Below, one piece after another: positions 27,806-35,965 of a stretch of DNA of 64,000 bases (positions are counted from its first letter, which is position 1; the number at the start of each line of letters is the position of its first letter). The notes under the pieces are model-generated. The model did not search any database. It worked only from the letters and a program-made list of their open reading frames with translations, and was not told the DNA's origin. A program made the translations under genes and the position numbers. Origin of the DNA: Roseovarius sp. THAF9 (GTDB lineage Bacteria > Pseudomonadota > Alphaproteobacteria > Rhodobacterales > Rhodobacteraceae); NCBI RefSeq assembly GCF_009363715.1, contig NZ_CP045404.1, forward strand, positions 3,316,001-3,380,000, given 5' to 3'.

Positions 27806-28425
27806 CGGCGCTTTTCCTGCTGGATCATGCCTCGGTTCTGATCTTCGCACTGACCGGGGCACTGGTGGCGTCGCGCGCGCAGCTCGACGTGGTGGGCTTT
27901 GCCTTCATCGCCTGCCTGACGGCCGTGGGCGGCGGCACGGTGCGCGACGTGCTTCTTGACCGCAACCCGGTCTTCTGGATCGCCAATCCCAGCTTCATCG
28001 CCACCGCCTGTGCCGCCGCGCTCCTGATCTTCTTCACTGCGCATCTGTTCGAGAGCCGGTACCGCCTCCTGCTCTGGCTCGACAGCCTCGCTCTCGCTGT
28101 GGCTGTTCCGGCAGGCGTCGCCACCGCGCTGGCCATGGCGCAACCGCTGCCCATCGTGGTGATCATGGGCATGGTCACCGGCTGCCTGGGCGGGTTGATG
28201 CGCGACGTGGTCTGCAACGAACTGCCTCTGGTGTTGAAACAGGGCGAGCTTTACGTCACCGCCGCCTTCGCCGGGTCGCTGGCTGCGGTGGCAACGCTGA
28301 TGGTCACAGACCGCGAGCTTTTCATCCTCGCCGCCTGCGCCGGCGTCACCTGGGCCTTGCGTGCAGGCTCGCTGGCCTTCGGCTGGCGCCTGCCGGTCTA
28401 CCGCTCTCGCCCGCCGCGGGCGTAA
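27802..28425 (+). CDS. Trimeric intracellular cation (TRIC) channel family / UPF0126 membrane protein
   Basis: A 207-residue protein with seven helices and an internal duplication. The two glycine-rich TRIC motifs are [20 protein letters not shown] (about residues 41-60) and [19 protein letters not shown] (about 127-145). Prokaryotic TRIC proteins form trimeric cation channels; the bacterial role is uncertain, and some related proteins are reported as glycine importers. The ATG at 27802 overlaps the rnhA stop (ATGA). It converges with a small membrane protein gene one base later. Confidence 0.87.
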   Translation: MTALFLLDHASVLIFALTGALVASRAQLDVVGFAFIACLTAVGGGTVRDVLLDRNPVFWIANPSFIATACAAALLIFFTAHLFESRYRLLLWLDSLALAVAVPAGVATALAMAQPLPIVVIMGMVTGCLGGLMRDVVCNELPLVLKQGELYVTAAFAGSLAAVATLMVTDRELFILAACAGVTWALRAGSLAFGWRLPVYRSRPPRA

Positions 28426-28426
28426 G

Positions 28427-28666
28427 CTATTTTCGCGCCTTGTAGGCCTGATACCCCCAGATCAGCACCAGCGCGCCCAGAACCGCGCCGATGATCCCGC
28501 CCAGCAGGCCAAGGAAGGCCAGGATACCTTGCAGGATCAGCCCGCCCAGCAGTGCCCCGGCCACACCAATGCCGATCGTCACCAGCGGATCGGCATCGAT
28601 GCGCATGATACGTGTCGCAAGATACCCCGCCACGGCGCCGATGATGATGAGATAGACCAGCCCCAT
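28427..28666 (-). CDS. GlsB/YeaQ/YmgE-family small membrane protein
   Basis: A 79-residue, glycine-rich protein with three helices: GLVYLIIIGAVAGYLATRIM, then LVTIGIGVAGALLGGLILQGI, then GIIGAVLGALVLIWGYQ. This is the pattern of the GlsB/YeaQ/YmgE stress-response membrane family, also called transglycosylase-associated. AAGGGAGAAGC precedes the ATG. A second small membrane gene of related type lies 15 bases upstream. Confidence 0.84.
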   Translation of the reverse strand: MGLVYLIIIGAVAGYLATRIMRIDADPLVTIGIGVAGALLGGLILQGILAFLGLLGGIIGAVLGALVLIWGYQAYKARK

Positions 28667-28681
28667 AAAGCTTCTCCCTTT

Positions 28682-28924
28682 TCAGCGCCCCCGGCGCCAA
28701 TGCGTCGGAATGATAATCAGCGCCCCGATGGACGAAATGATCGCGTCCACCCCGGGCGCGCCGAAGCGGAAGCCGAACATGATCCGCACGAAATAAAACA
28801 AAAATGCCCCGCCGACGCAGATGATGATCGACTGCAGGATGCCATTGCGGGTGAAGCCGGATTTCTCGCTGAGATAGCCGACGATCCCGGCGATCACCAC
28901 GGTGCCGAACAGTTGCAGATACAT
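28682..28924 (-). CDS. Small membrane protein, possibly GlsB-like
   Basis: An 80-residue protein with three hydrophobic segments: LQLFGTVVIAGIVGYLSEKS, NGILQSIIICVGGAFLFYFV and GVDAIISSIGALIIIP. It ends with a basic WRRGR. Spacing and pattern resemble its neighbour of the GlsB/YeaQ group, so it may be a diverged duplicate, but I cannot assign a family with certainty. It is first of the two-gene unit; the 270 bases upstream hold a strong inverted repeat and no gene. Confidence 0.68.
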   Translation of the reverse strand: MYLQLFGTVVIAGIVGYLSEKSGFTRNGILQSIIICVGGAFLFYFVRIMFGFRFGAPGVDAIISSIGALIIIPTHWRRGR

Positions 28925-29118
28925 GAGACCTCGTTGCTCTGGTTGGCGCGATGCTGGCCTGTTTCCGGACCGGAAGCAAGCGCGGGGCCGCGGGTTTCGG
29001 ACGCGCAGGCGCAGTCCGACCGGGGCGAGGGGCCAGCCCCTCGCGCTCCCCGAAGCGTTTTACGAAAGACTGGCGTGGCCGCTTTCGGAAATCGCGGCGC
29101 GACATGCGGACGTTGCGC

Positions 29119-29161
29119 GCGTTCTGCCCCCATCCCGGAAAACGTGATCGGGGCAGAACGC
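29119..29161. repeat. 12-bp perfect inverted repeat in a gene-free stretch
   Basis: GCGTTCTGCCCC at 29119-29130 pairs perfectly with GGGGCAGAACGC at 29150-29161 around a 19-base loop. A motif GGATATTTATAGCCAGAAGA follows at 29166-29185. It lies in the 270-base gap between the start of a small membrane protein gene and the 3' end of fmt, where no coding frame with a ribosome site is seen. It could act as an mRNA end for fmt or be a dispersed palindrome. Confidence 0.6.
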
Positions 29162-29194
29162 TTTGGGATATTTATAGCCAGAAGAAGAGGGCGG

Positions 29195-30100
29195 TCAGAG
29201 TTGGGTCCCCTTGGGCAGATCCATGCCGCGCAGGAAATCGTCGGTCGCCTGTGCGCCACGTCCGGCCTTTTGCAAACGCAGGACTTTCACCGCGCCGCTG
29301 CCGCAAGCGATGGTCATTGCATCGTCGAGCACCTCGCCGGGCGTTCCGCTGCCCGTTCCGACACGTGATGCGAGGAACTTGATCCGCGTGTCCTCGTGGT
29401 CGATCCAGGCGCCGGGAAAGGGCGAGAGGCCGCGAATCTGGCGGTCGACAACTTCAGCGGGACGGGTCCAGTCGATCCGCGCCTCCGCCTTGTCGATCTT
29501 GTCAGCATAGGTGACGCCGTCCTCCGGTTGAGGTTCGGGCGTCAGCGTATCGAGCTGTGCCAGAGCCTCGGTAATCGCCTCGGCACCCAACCGCGACAGG
29601 CGATCATGCAGCGCCCCGGTGGTCTCCTCGCCGCCGATCGGTGTCTCGCGGCGCAACAGCACCGGGCCGGTGTCCAGCCCCGCCTCCATCTGCATGATGC
29701 ACACGCCGGTCTTGTCATCCCCCGCCATGATCGCACGGTGGATCGGCGCCGCCCCGCGCCAGCGCGGCAGCAGGCTGGCGTGGATATTAAGGCAGCCTCG
29801 CCTCGGCGCATCCAGAATGGCTTGCGGCAGGATCAGCCCATAGGCGACAACCACCGCCGCATCGGCGTTCAGTGCCGCGAAATCCGCCTGCTCCGACTCG
29901 CCTTTCAGGCTGAAGGGATGGCGCACGGTCAGCCCCAAAGCCTCGGCCCGCGCCTGCACCGGGCTGGGGCGGGCTTTCTTGCCGCGCCCTGCCGGGCGGG
30001 GCGGTTGGCAATAGACCGCCGCGATCTCGTGCCCGGCATCGACCAGCGCGTCCAGCACCGGCACCGAAAAATCGGGCGTTCCCATGAAGATCAGGCGCAT
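29195..30100 (-). CDS. fmt: Methionyl-tRNA formyltransferase
   Basis: Formylates initiator Met-tRNA. It has 301 residues with the formyl-transferase core: [19 protein letters not shown], the folate-binding [18 protein letters not shown] (asparagine-histidine-serine catalytic region near residues 107-124), the [17 protein letters not shown] segment, and a C-terminal OB-type domain from about 205. It is followed downstream by nothing on the same strand; upstream on the same strand lie two deformylase genes, giving the usual def-fmt pairing. Confidence 0.95.
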   Translation of the reverse strand: MRLIFMGTPDFSVPVLDALVDAGHEIAAVYCQPPRPAGRGKKARPSPVQARAEALGLTVRHPFSLKGESEQADFAALNADAAVVVAYGLILPQAILDAPRRGCLNIHASLLPRWRGAAPIHRAIMAGDDKTGVCIMQMEAGLDTGPVLLRRETPIGGEETTGALHDRLSRLGAEAITEALAQLDTLTPEPQPEDGVTYADKIDKAEARIDWTRPAEVVDRQIRGLSPFPGAWIDHEDTRIKFLASRVGTGSGTPGEVLDDAMTIACGSGAVKVLRLQKAGRGAQATDDFLRGMDLPKGTQL

Positions 30101-30120
30101 GACACTCTCCTGCTGGCGCC

Positions 30121-30615
30121 TCAGCGCTGTTTGCGGGCGCGGCGCAGCAGCATGTCCCGCTTCACCTTGCTCAATCGGTCGAAATACATGCGCCCGTCAA
30201 GGTGATCGACCTGGTGTTGCACGCTCGTCGCCCAAAGCCCGACGAAATCACGTTCCTCGACCTCATCTTCGGCGTTCAGGAACCGCACCGTCACGGCGCG
30301 CGGACGGCTGATCCTGGCATGCACACCGGGCAGGTTCGGGCTGGCCTCGTCATGCTCGCGCATCTGGGCACTGACATGTAGGATCTCGGGGTTCGCCATG
30401 CGTACCGCCTGACCACGCGTGTCGCTGGCATCGACCACGGCCAGCCGCTTCATCACCCCGATCTGCACGGCGGCCAGACCCACCCCCGGCATCGCGTCCA
30501 TCGTCTCGATCATGTCGTCCCAGATCGCCTGCTCAGCCTCCGTCACCGCCTCGACCTCGGCCGCCGGCGTGCGCAAACGCCTGTCCGGCCAGGGCACGAA
30601 GGGACGAACGGCCAC
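30121..30615 (-). CDS. Peptide deformylase-like protein lacking catalytic residues
   Basis: A 164-residue homologue of peptide deformylase. Motif 1 is nearly normal ([10 protein letters not shown], residues 44-53). In motif 2 the EGCLS box, which supplies the metal-binding cysteine, is replaced by EASPNLPGV (residues 90-98). In motif 3 HExDH reads HQVDH (134-138), so the catalytic glutamate is glutamine. The fold should persist but classical deformylase activity should not. The GTG at 30615 lies five bases past the stop of the true def gene. A shared operon suggests a regulatory or ribosome-associated job, or decay of a duplicate. Confidence 0.85.
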   Translation of the reverse strand: MAVRPFVPWPDRRLRTPAAEVEAVTEAEQAIWDDMIETMDAMPGVGLAAVQIGVMKRLAVVDASDTRGQAVRMANPEILHVSAQMREHDEASPNLPGVHARISRPRAVTVRFLNAEDEVEERDFVGLWATSVQHQVDHLDGRMYFDRLSKVKRDMLLRRARKQR

Positions 30616-30627
30616 GGGGCTAGCCCC
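30616..30627. promoter_or_regulatory. 12-bp palindrome at the def / def-like junction
   Basis: GGGGCTAGCCCC is perfectly self-complementary, contains the TAG stop of def and ends directly at the GTG start of the deformylase-like gene. Because no clear ribosome site precedes that GTG, re-initiation by ribosomes ending on def is likely, and folding here could tune it. This is inference from position. Confidence 0.4.
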
Positions 30628-31144
30628 GCGCCTTTTCGCGCTTCAGCTTCTGCATCTTGCGAGTGATCAGCTGCCGTTTCATCGGACCAAGGTAGTCGAT
30701 GAAAAGCTTGCCGTTCAGGTGGTCGATCTCGTGCTGCACACAAGTGGCCCACAGCCCGTCGAACGTGTCCGACTGCTCGTTGCCATCACGGTCGATCCAC
30801 GTCACTTCTACCACCTTTGGGCGCGTCACCTCGGCGAACTGGTCGGGAATCGACAGGCAGCCTTCCTCGTAGACGTTCTTTTCGTCCGACGCCGCCACCA
30901 CCTCGGGGTTGAACATCACCAGCGGGCGCGGCGGCTCGCCGGCCTCCTCGTCCTTGGCGCAATCCAGCACGATCAGCCGGTCCATCACCCCGATCTGCGG
31001 CGCGGCCAAGCCAATGCCCGGCGCGTCATACATCGTCTCCAGCATGTCGTCGGCCAGTGCGCGCAAATCGTCGCTCAGGTCGGATACCGGGTCGCACACC
31101 TTTTTCAGGCGCGGGTCGGGATGGATTAGGATCGGTCGCAGCAT
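30620..31144 (-). CDS. def: Peptide deformylase
   Basis: Removes the formyl group from nascent proteins. It has 174 residues with all three motifs intact: GIGLAAPQ (residues 43-50), EGCLS with metal ligand C96 (94-98), and HEIDH with H138, E139 and H142. The ATG at 31144 gives the family start MLRPILIHPDPRL. It heads the unit def, def-like, fmt and diverges from a patB-like gene. Confidence 0.95.
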   Translation of the reverse strand: MLRPILIHPDPRLKKVCDPVSDLSDDLRALADDMLETMYDAPGIGLAAPQIGVMDRLIVLDCAKDEEAGEPPRPLVMFNPEVVAASDEKNVYEEGCLSIPDQFAEVTRPKVVEVTWIDRDGNEQSDTFDGLWATCVQHEIDHLNGKLFIDYLGPMKRQLITRKMQKLKREKARG

Positions 31145-31284
31145 GCGTGTTATGTAACCGTTCGTCGTCAGATTTTGAAGCCGGGCGCCCGGCCATCGCG
31201 CGGAATGCTTTAGGCGATTGCGCCCGGCCCTGCAACGCCATAGCTTGCGCCGGACGCGACCAGACACCAACAGCGGAGACAGCC

Positions 31285-32454
31285 TTGAATTTCGACGACC
31301 CGATCGACCGCCGCGGCAGCAATTGCAGCAAGTGGGACAAGATGGAACAGATCTATGGCGTGACCGCCGAGGACGGGCTGGCCATGTGGGTCGCCGACAT
31401 GGATTTCCGCCCGCCACAGGTTGTCAGCGATGCGCTCGCCGGGATGCTCGATCACGGCGTTTTCGGCTATTACGGGGATGAGGCCGGCTATCGCAAGGCC
31501 ATCACGTGGTGGATGGACACCCGCCACGGCTGGCAGGTGGACCCGTCCTGGATCTTCACCACCCACGGACTAGTCAACGGCACCGGCATGTGCGTCGACG
31601 CCTTCACTCAGCCGGGCGACGGCGTGGTCCTTTTCACGCCGGTCTACCATGCCTTTGCACGTGTGATCACATCGGCAGGACGTCGGGTGGTCGAGTGCCC
31701 GCTGACCAACAATGACGGCCGCTACGAGATGGATTTCGCTGCCTATGACGGCATTCTCGACGGGTCCGAGAAACTGTTGGTCCTGTGCTCACCGCACAAC
31801 CCGGGCGGGCGCGTCTGGACGAAGCGGGAGCTTGAAGACGTGGCCGAGTTTGCCCGGCGGCACGACCTCATTCTCGTCTCGGACGAAATCCACCACGACC
31901 TCGTCTACCCGGGCCAAAGCCACACCGTCATGGCCCATATCGACGGCATCGCCGACCGGCTGGTGATGATGACCGCCACCACCAAGACGTTCAACATCGC
32001 AGGCGCCCATGTCGGCAACGTGATCATCCCCGACGAGACTTTGCGCAGCCGCTTTGCCGCACGGATGGCCGGCCTGGGCCTGTCGCCCAACGCCTTCGGT
32101 CTGGTCATGGCCGAGGCAGCCTATTCCCCCGGCGGGGCGGACTGGGTGGATGCGCTGATGACCTATCTCGACGAGAACCGAAAGGTCTTCGACGCGGGCA
32201 TCAACGCCATTCCCGGGCTACGTTCCATGCCGCTCGAGGCGACCTATCTCTCGTGGGTCGATTTCTCCGGCACCGGAATGCGCGCCGATGAGTTCACCGC
32301 GCGGGTCGAGAAAACGGCCAGGATCGCGGCCAACCACGGGCCAACGTTCGGCACCGGCGGCGAAAGCTTCCTGAGGTTCAATATCGCGACGCCACGGGCC
32401 CGGGTCAAAGAGGCGGTTGCGCGGCTGCAAGACGCGTTTTCCGACCTGCAATAA
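31285..32454 (+). CDS. MalY/PatB-family PLP-dependent C-S lyase or aminotransferase
   Basis: A 389-residue fold-type I PLP enzyme. The N-terminus NFDDPIDRRGSNCSKWDKM is typical of PatB, as are MWVADMDFRPP, the cofactor segment SDEIHHDLVYPG (about residues 202-213) and the lysine in ATTKTFNIAGAH (about 231-242). Family members break cystathionine or other C-S bonds, or act as aminotransferases. The start is TTG 31285, with GGAG seven bases upstream; no ATG gives a normal length. It diverges from def across 140 bases. Confidence 0.87.
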   Translation: MNFDDPIDRRGSNCSKWDKMEQIYGVTAEDGLAMWVADMDFRPPQVVSDALAGMLDHGVFGYYGDEAGYRKAITWWMDTRHGWQVDPSWIFTTHGLVNGTGMCVDAFTQPGDGVVLFTPVYHAFARVITSAGRRVVECPLTNNDGRYEMDFAAYDGILDGSEKLLVLCSPHNPGGRVWTKRELEDVAEFARRHDLILVSDEIHHDLVYPGQSHTVMAHIDGIADRLVMMTATTKTFNIAGAHVGNVIIPDETLRSRFAARMAGLGLSPNAFGLVMAEAAYSPGGADWVDALMTYLDENRKVFDAGINAIPGLRSMPLEATYLSWVDFSGTGMRADEFTARVEKTARIAANHGPTFGTGGESFLRFNIATPRARVKEAVARLQDAFSDLQ

Positions 32455-32468
32455 GCGTCTGTACGCAT

Positions 32469-32496
32469 GTCCCCGGCCGTCGTCGCGGCCCGGGAC
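32469..32496. terminator. Imperfect GC hairpin between convergent genes
   Basis: GTCCCCGGCCG (32469-32479) pairs with CGGCCCGGGAC (32486-32496) with one mismatch, 15 bases after the stop of the patB-like gene and just before the 3' end of the opposite gene. There is no T run, so termination is only possible. The right arm ends in the same CCCGGGAC as the palindrome at 23505-23525. Confidence 0.4.
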
Positions 32497-32506
32497 TCAC
32501 CCCGGT

Positions 32507-32857
32507 TCAGCCTTCCGCGATCAGGGCCACCGGCGCGTCATCGGGCCTCTCGAAATCCACCGGCTGCTCGCCCGAGGCCTCGTTGACAACCTTCAGCTCA
32601 AATCGGATCTCGCGTCCGTCCTCTTCGGACGCCACGATAAGACACCGCTTGAGGTGCCGCGCACCATCGTAAAGGTCCACCAACCCACGCAGATGCGGCG
32701 CCGCTCCGGCAGGCAGTGCAAAACCGTCGTTCCAGGCCCGCAGAACGGCGTGCGATTGCGCCCCGGCCTCGACCCTCAAACGATTGCTCTTTTGCCAGCC
32801 ACGCATCCGCGCTTCTTCGAGGCCCGCAAGGATCTCGGGGGAAAGAAAAGTCGTCAT
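32507..32857 (-). CDS. Conserved hypothetical protein
   Basis: A 116-residue soluble protein that I do not recognise, with no signal peptide or membrane helix. It opens with MTTFLSPEILAGLEEARMRG, has a helix with RMRGWQKSNRLRVEAG and a beta-rich second half (RHLKRCLIVASEEDGREIRFELKVV, written here in part). ATG 32857 is preferred over a GTG three codons upstream because AAGGG has good spacing to it. It is a single gene between a convergent patB-like gene and another hypothetical gene on the same strand. Confidence 0.6.
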   Translation of the reverse strand: MTTFLSPEILAGLEEARMRGWQKSNRLRVEAGAQSHAVLRAWNDGFALPAGAAPHLRGLVDLYDGARHLKRCLIVASEEDGREIRFELKVVNEASGEQPVDFERPDDAPVALIAEG

Positions 32858-32958
32858 GGCCAGCACCCTTGCAGAGAATCGTCCCGACAGAATGTAAGGC
32901 TAAACCATGACAGTCACGTAAAAATTTCGCCGCATTGCCGCAATGCAGGCGCGGCGCA

Positions 32959-33489
32959 TCACGTTTCCAGAAGACCGTTCAACTGATCGCCCAGGTAATA
33001 GCAGACAGCCACCTGCCCACCTGCGCCATGCGGCCCCATGAAAACCCCGTCGGCATCCGAGATATAGGCGCAGATTGCCTGGAACTCCGCCAGCCGCGCC
33101 GCGTCCAGCGGCCCGCCCCGGCTCAGCAGCTCCTCGATCTCCTGCCGCTCCCCGAATTGCTGCACCGCCCATGCCGCCTGCTGCATCGGCAGCGGCACGT
33201 CCGGATGACCCCAAGCCCACATCCAGCTGCCATCGTCGGAATAGGTGCCGATCACCTGCGCCTGCGCCGCGGTCTCCTGCCCGCCATCGTGGAAGAACAC
33301 GATCCGGCCTTTCTTCAGGTTCAGTCGAAACGCGTTTGATCCGTCCCGTGGCGGTGTGAAACTGCCACCGGCCATGCGGGTCTTCAGGAAAAAGCCCGAA
33401 TTGACCGCCAATTGCCGATAGGTCTCCGGCAATTGCGTCGCCCCGGCATCGGCTTGACGACCGGCGAATTCCAACAGGATCTCGTTCAT
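32959..33489 (-). CDS. Hypothetical protein, DUF6882-like
   Basis: A 176-residue soluble protein. The middle holds a tryptophan-rich strand pattern GTYSDDGSWMWAWGHPDVPL, which recalls the DUF6882 family; this is a low-confidence match from memory. The C-terminal third contains AICAYISDADGVFMGPHGAG and could bind a ligand. AAAGGAA lies upstream of ATG 33489. No operon partner is obvious: cobL lies 74 bases upstream on the same strand. Confidence 0.62.
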   Translation of the reverse strand: MNEILLEFAGRQADAGATQLPETYRQLAVNSGFFLKTRMAGGSFTPPRDGSNAFRLNLKKGRIVFFHDGGQETAAQAQVIGTYSDDGSWMWAWGHPDVPLPMQQAAWAVQQFGERQEIEELLSRGGPLDAARLAEFQAICAYISDADGVFMGPHGAGGQVAVCYYLGDQLNGLLET

Positions 33490-33563
33490 TCTATCGTTCC
33501 TTTCGGGATGGCGGGTGGGGCGGCGTTGCGCCACGGCGCAACCAGCGTCACCCGCCATCGTGG

Positions 33564-34766
33564 CTAACGCTTCACCAGGCTCCATTGCATGACCGGCTGC
33601 AACGCGCGCCAGCGGGTGTCGCCCGCCACCGGCTCGGCCCGCTCCACCGACAGTCTGACAAGATCTCCGCCATGCGCACCATGCAGATCCGACAGCAAAG
33701 CTTCGGTTTCCGGCGTATCCGCATTCGCCACCAGCCGCCCCAGCGGGCGCAGCCGCGACCACGCCGCGTCGAACACGTCCCGGCTCAACCCTCCGCCGAT
33801 GTACACGGCGTCCGGCGCGGGCAGACCCTCGAACGCCTCCGGCGCAGTGCCGTCGACAAGCTCAAGCTTCGGCACGCCCAGCGCCAGCGCGTTCGCCGCG
33901 GCCATCGCCCGAAGCTCGGCCCGCGGCTCGACCCGGATAGCCCGAGCATACCGCGCGCCGCGCATCCATTCCACGGCGACCGACCCGCACCCGGTCCCGA
34001 TATCCCACAGGACCGCGCCACGCATGGGCATCAGCTTGGCCAGCGTCGCGGCGCGGACCTCGCGCGGGGTGACGGTGCCGTCATGTTCGAACATCTCGTC
34101 CGCAAGTCCCGGCACGCGCGGCAACAGTGCGGCGTCCGGCGCGGCCACACAGTCCACCGCCAATGTGTTGAACGCAGGCACCTCGTGATCCCACGTTTCC
34201 GCCACCCCATCAAAGCGTGCTTCCTGCGCGCCGCCCATCGCGGCAAGTACCGTCATGCGGGACGCGCCGAACCCCCGCGTCGTCAGGAACTGCGCGATCC
34301 GGCCCGGAGTGCCCGAGCCTGTCGCCAGGATGATCAACCGCGCGTCCGGCTGAATGAAGGCGATCATCTGTTCCACCGGGCGGCCATGCACGGTCAGCGT
34401 TTCCACGTCCGGCAGGCTCCAGCCCATCCGGGCGGCAGCCAGTTGAAACGCGCTCAGCTGCGGATGATAGGTAATGTCTCCAGGATCGAGAACGCGCCCG
34501 ATCCGCGCGCCGATGGAAAACCACAAGGGGTCCCCCGCCGCCAGCACCACCACGCGCCGCCCGCGCAGGCTGCGCAACAGCGCGATCAGGTCATCGAACG
34601 CCTCGGGCCACGCCAGGCGCTCGGCCTCGCCCGCGCCCTTCAATACCGGATGACGGTCGCCGCCAATGATGACCTCGGCGGCTTCGACCACGGCCCGCGT
34701 CGCGGGCAACAGGCCATCCATGCCGTCCTCGCCGATGCCCACGACATGCAACCAGGCTGTTTCCAT
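33564..34766 (-). CDS. cobL: Precorrin-6Y C5,15-methyltransferase (decarboxylating), CbiE-CbiT fusion
   Basis: A two-domain enzyme of aerobic cobalamin synthesis, 400 residues. The N-terminal half is a tetrapyrrole methylase (WLHVVGIGEDGMDGL, VVLAAGDPLWFSIG near residue 72) that methylates C5 and C15 using SAM; the C-terminal half (about 205-400) is CbiT-like with motif I LWDIGTGCGSVAVEW. The ATG at 34766 follows AAGGGA. The gene stands alone, away from any other cob gene in this window, and no cobalamin riboswitch was recognised in the 215-base gap upstream. Confidence 0.92.
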   Translation of the reverse strand: METAWLHVVGIGEDGMDGLLPATRAVVEAAEVIIGGDRHPVLKGAGEAERLAWPEAFDDLIALLRSLRGRRVVVLAAGDPLWFSIGARIGRVLDPGDITYHPQLSAFQLAAARMGWSLPDVETLTVHGRPVEQMIAFIQPDARLIILATGSGTPGRIAQFLTTRGFGASRMTVLAAMGGAQEARFDGVAETWDHEVPAFNTLAVDCVAAPDAALLPRVPGLADEMFEHDGTVTPREVRAATLAKLMPMRGAVLWDIGTGCGSVAVEWMRGARYARAIRVEPRAELRAMAAANALALGVPKLELVDGTAPEAFEGLPAPDAVYIGGGLSRDVFDAAWSRLRPLGRLVANADTPETEALLSDLHGAHGGDLVRLSVERAEPVAGDTRWRALQPVMQWSLVKR

Positions 34767-34981
34767 CGCTCGTCCCTTCCCGGCGTGAAGGCCGCGCGGG
34801 GCGCTGCGCCACCTGTCGCGAAGACACCTACAGCAGGCGTCGCGAACGGGCAAACCAAAGCGGGCGCGTGGTGGCCGATACGACATCCCTGTGTGTGCCC
34901 GCACAGCCTCTGCGCGGCGATCGGTCCTGCCCGAAACCTTCCGTGCCGCTATGTGTTGAGCCAAGGACAAAGGAGGATCCG

Positions 34982-35956
34982 ATGGGCGAACTGATAGACG
35001 GCACCTGGCATACCGGCTGGTACGACACCAAGAAACACGGCGGCGCGTTCAAACGCGACACGTCGAAATTCCGCAACTGGATCACCGCCGACGGCAGCGC
35101 CGGGCCAAGCGGCGAAGGCGGCTTCAAGGCCGAGCCGGGTCGCTATCACCTCTATGTTTCGCTGGCGTGCCCTTGGGCGCACCGCGCGCTGATCTTTCGC
35201 CGCCTGAAGGCGCTGACGGACATGATCGACGTCTCCGTCGTCCATCCTCATATGCTGTCGGACGGCTGGACATTCGACACGGATTTCCCCGGCACCACAG
35301 GCGACAAGCTCTACGGTCTTCCCTTCGCGCGCGATATCTACATCCGCGCCGACCCAAACACGACCGGCCACGTCACCGTGCCGATCCTGTGGGACATCCA
35401 GCGCGAAACAATCGTATCGAACGAAAGCGCCGAGATCATCCGCATGTTCAACACCGCCTTCAACGATATCACCGGCAATGAAGACGACTACTATCCCGAG
35501 GACCTGCGCAGCGAGATCGACCCGGTCAACGACCGCGTCTATGACACGGTGAACAACGGCGTCTACAAGGCCGGCTTCGCCACGACGCAAAAGGCCTATG
35601 AAGACGCCGTCAAACCGCTGTTCGAGTCGCTTGACTGGCTGGAAGACATCCTGTCACGGCGCCGCTACCTTGCCGGCGACCGCGTAACAGAGGCCGACTG
35701 GCGGTTGTTCACCACGCTCATCCGCTTCGACAAGGTCTATCACGGGCATTTCAAATGCAATCGCGCCCGGATCGTGGATTACCCGAACATGTGGGGCTAT
35801 CTGCGGGAACTCTATCAATGGCCCGAAGTGGCGATGACGGTGAACTTCGATCACATCACCCAGCATTACCACTACAGCCACGATACGGTGAACCCGCACC
35901 GGATCATTCCCATCGGTCCCGATCTCGACCTCACCGCGCCCCACGGGCGCGGCTGA
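34982..35956 (+). CDS. Glutathionyl-hydroquinone reductase-like protein (Xi-class GST)
   Basis: A 324-residue member of the ECM4/YqjG family. The catalytic cysteine lies in LACPWAHRALIFRRL (about residues 62-76), with the family blocks SDGWTFD, VPILWDIQRETIVSNESAEI and a C-terminal all-alpha domain ending in the typical HYHYSHDTVNPHRIIPIGP. It reduces glutathionyl-hydroquinones or protects from electrophiles. A very strong AAAGGAGGA site precedes ATG 34982. It diverges from cobL and converges on a chemotaxis receptor gene. Confidence 0.92.
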   Translation: MGELIDGTWHTGWYDTKKHGGAFKRDTSKFRNWITADGSAGPSGEGGFKAEPGRYHLYVSLACPWAHRALIFRRLKALTDMIDVSVVHPHMLSDGWTFDTDFPGTTGDKLYGLPFARDIYIRADPNTTGHVTVPILWDIQRETIVSNESAEIIRMFNTAFNDITGNEDDYYPEDLRSEIDPVNDRVYDTVNNGVYKAGFATTQKAYEDAVKPLFESLDWLEDILSRRRYLAGDRVTEADWRLFTTLIRFDKVYHGHFKCNRARIVDYPNMWGYLRELYQWPEVAMTVNFDHITQHYHYSHDTVNPHRIIPIGPDLDLTAPHGRG

Positions 35957-35965
35957 CAAGGCCGG

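Noticed and set aside
34767-34981. Cobalamin riboswitch upstream of cobL
   Set aside because: I looked for the B12-box type conserved core and surrounding stems in this gap and did not recognise them.
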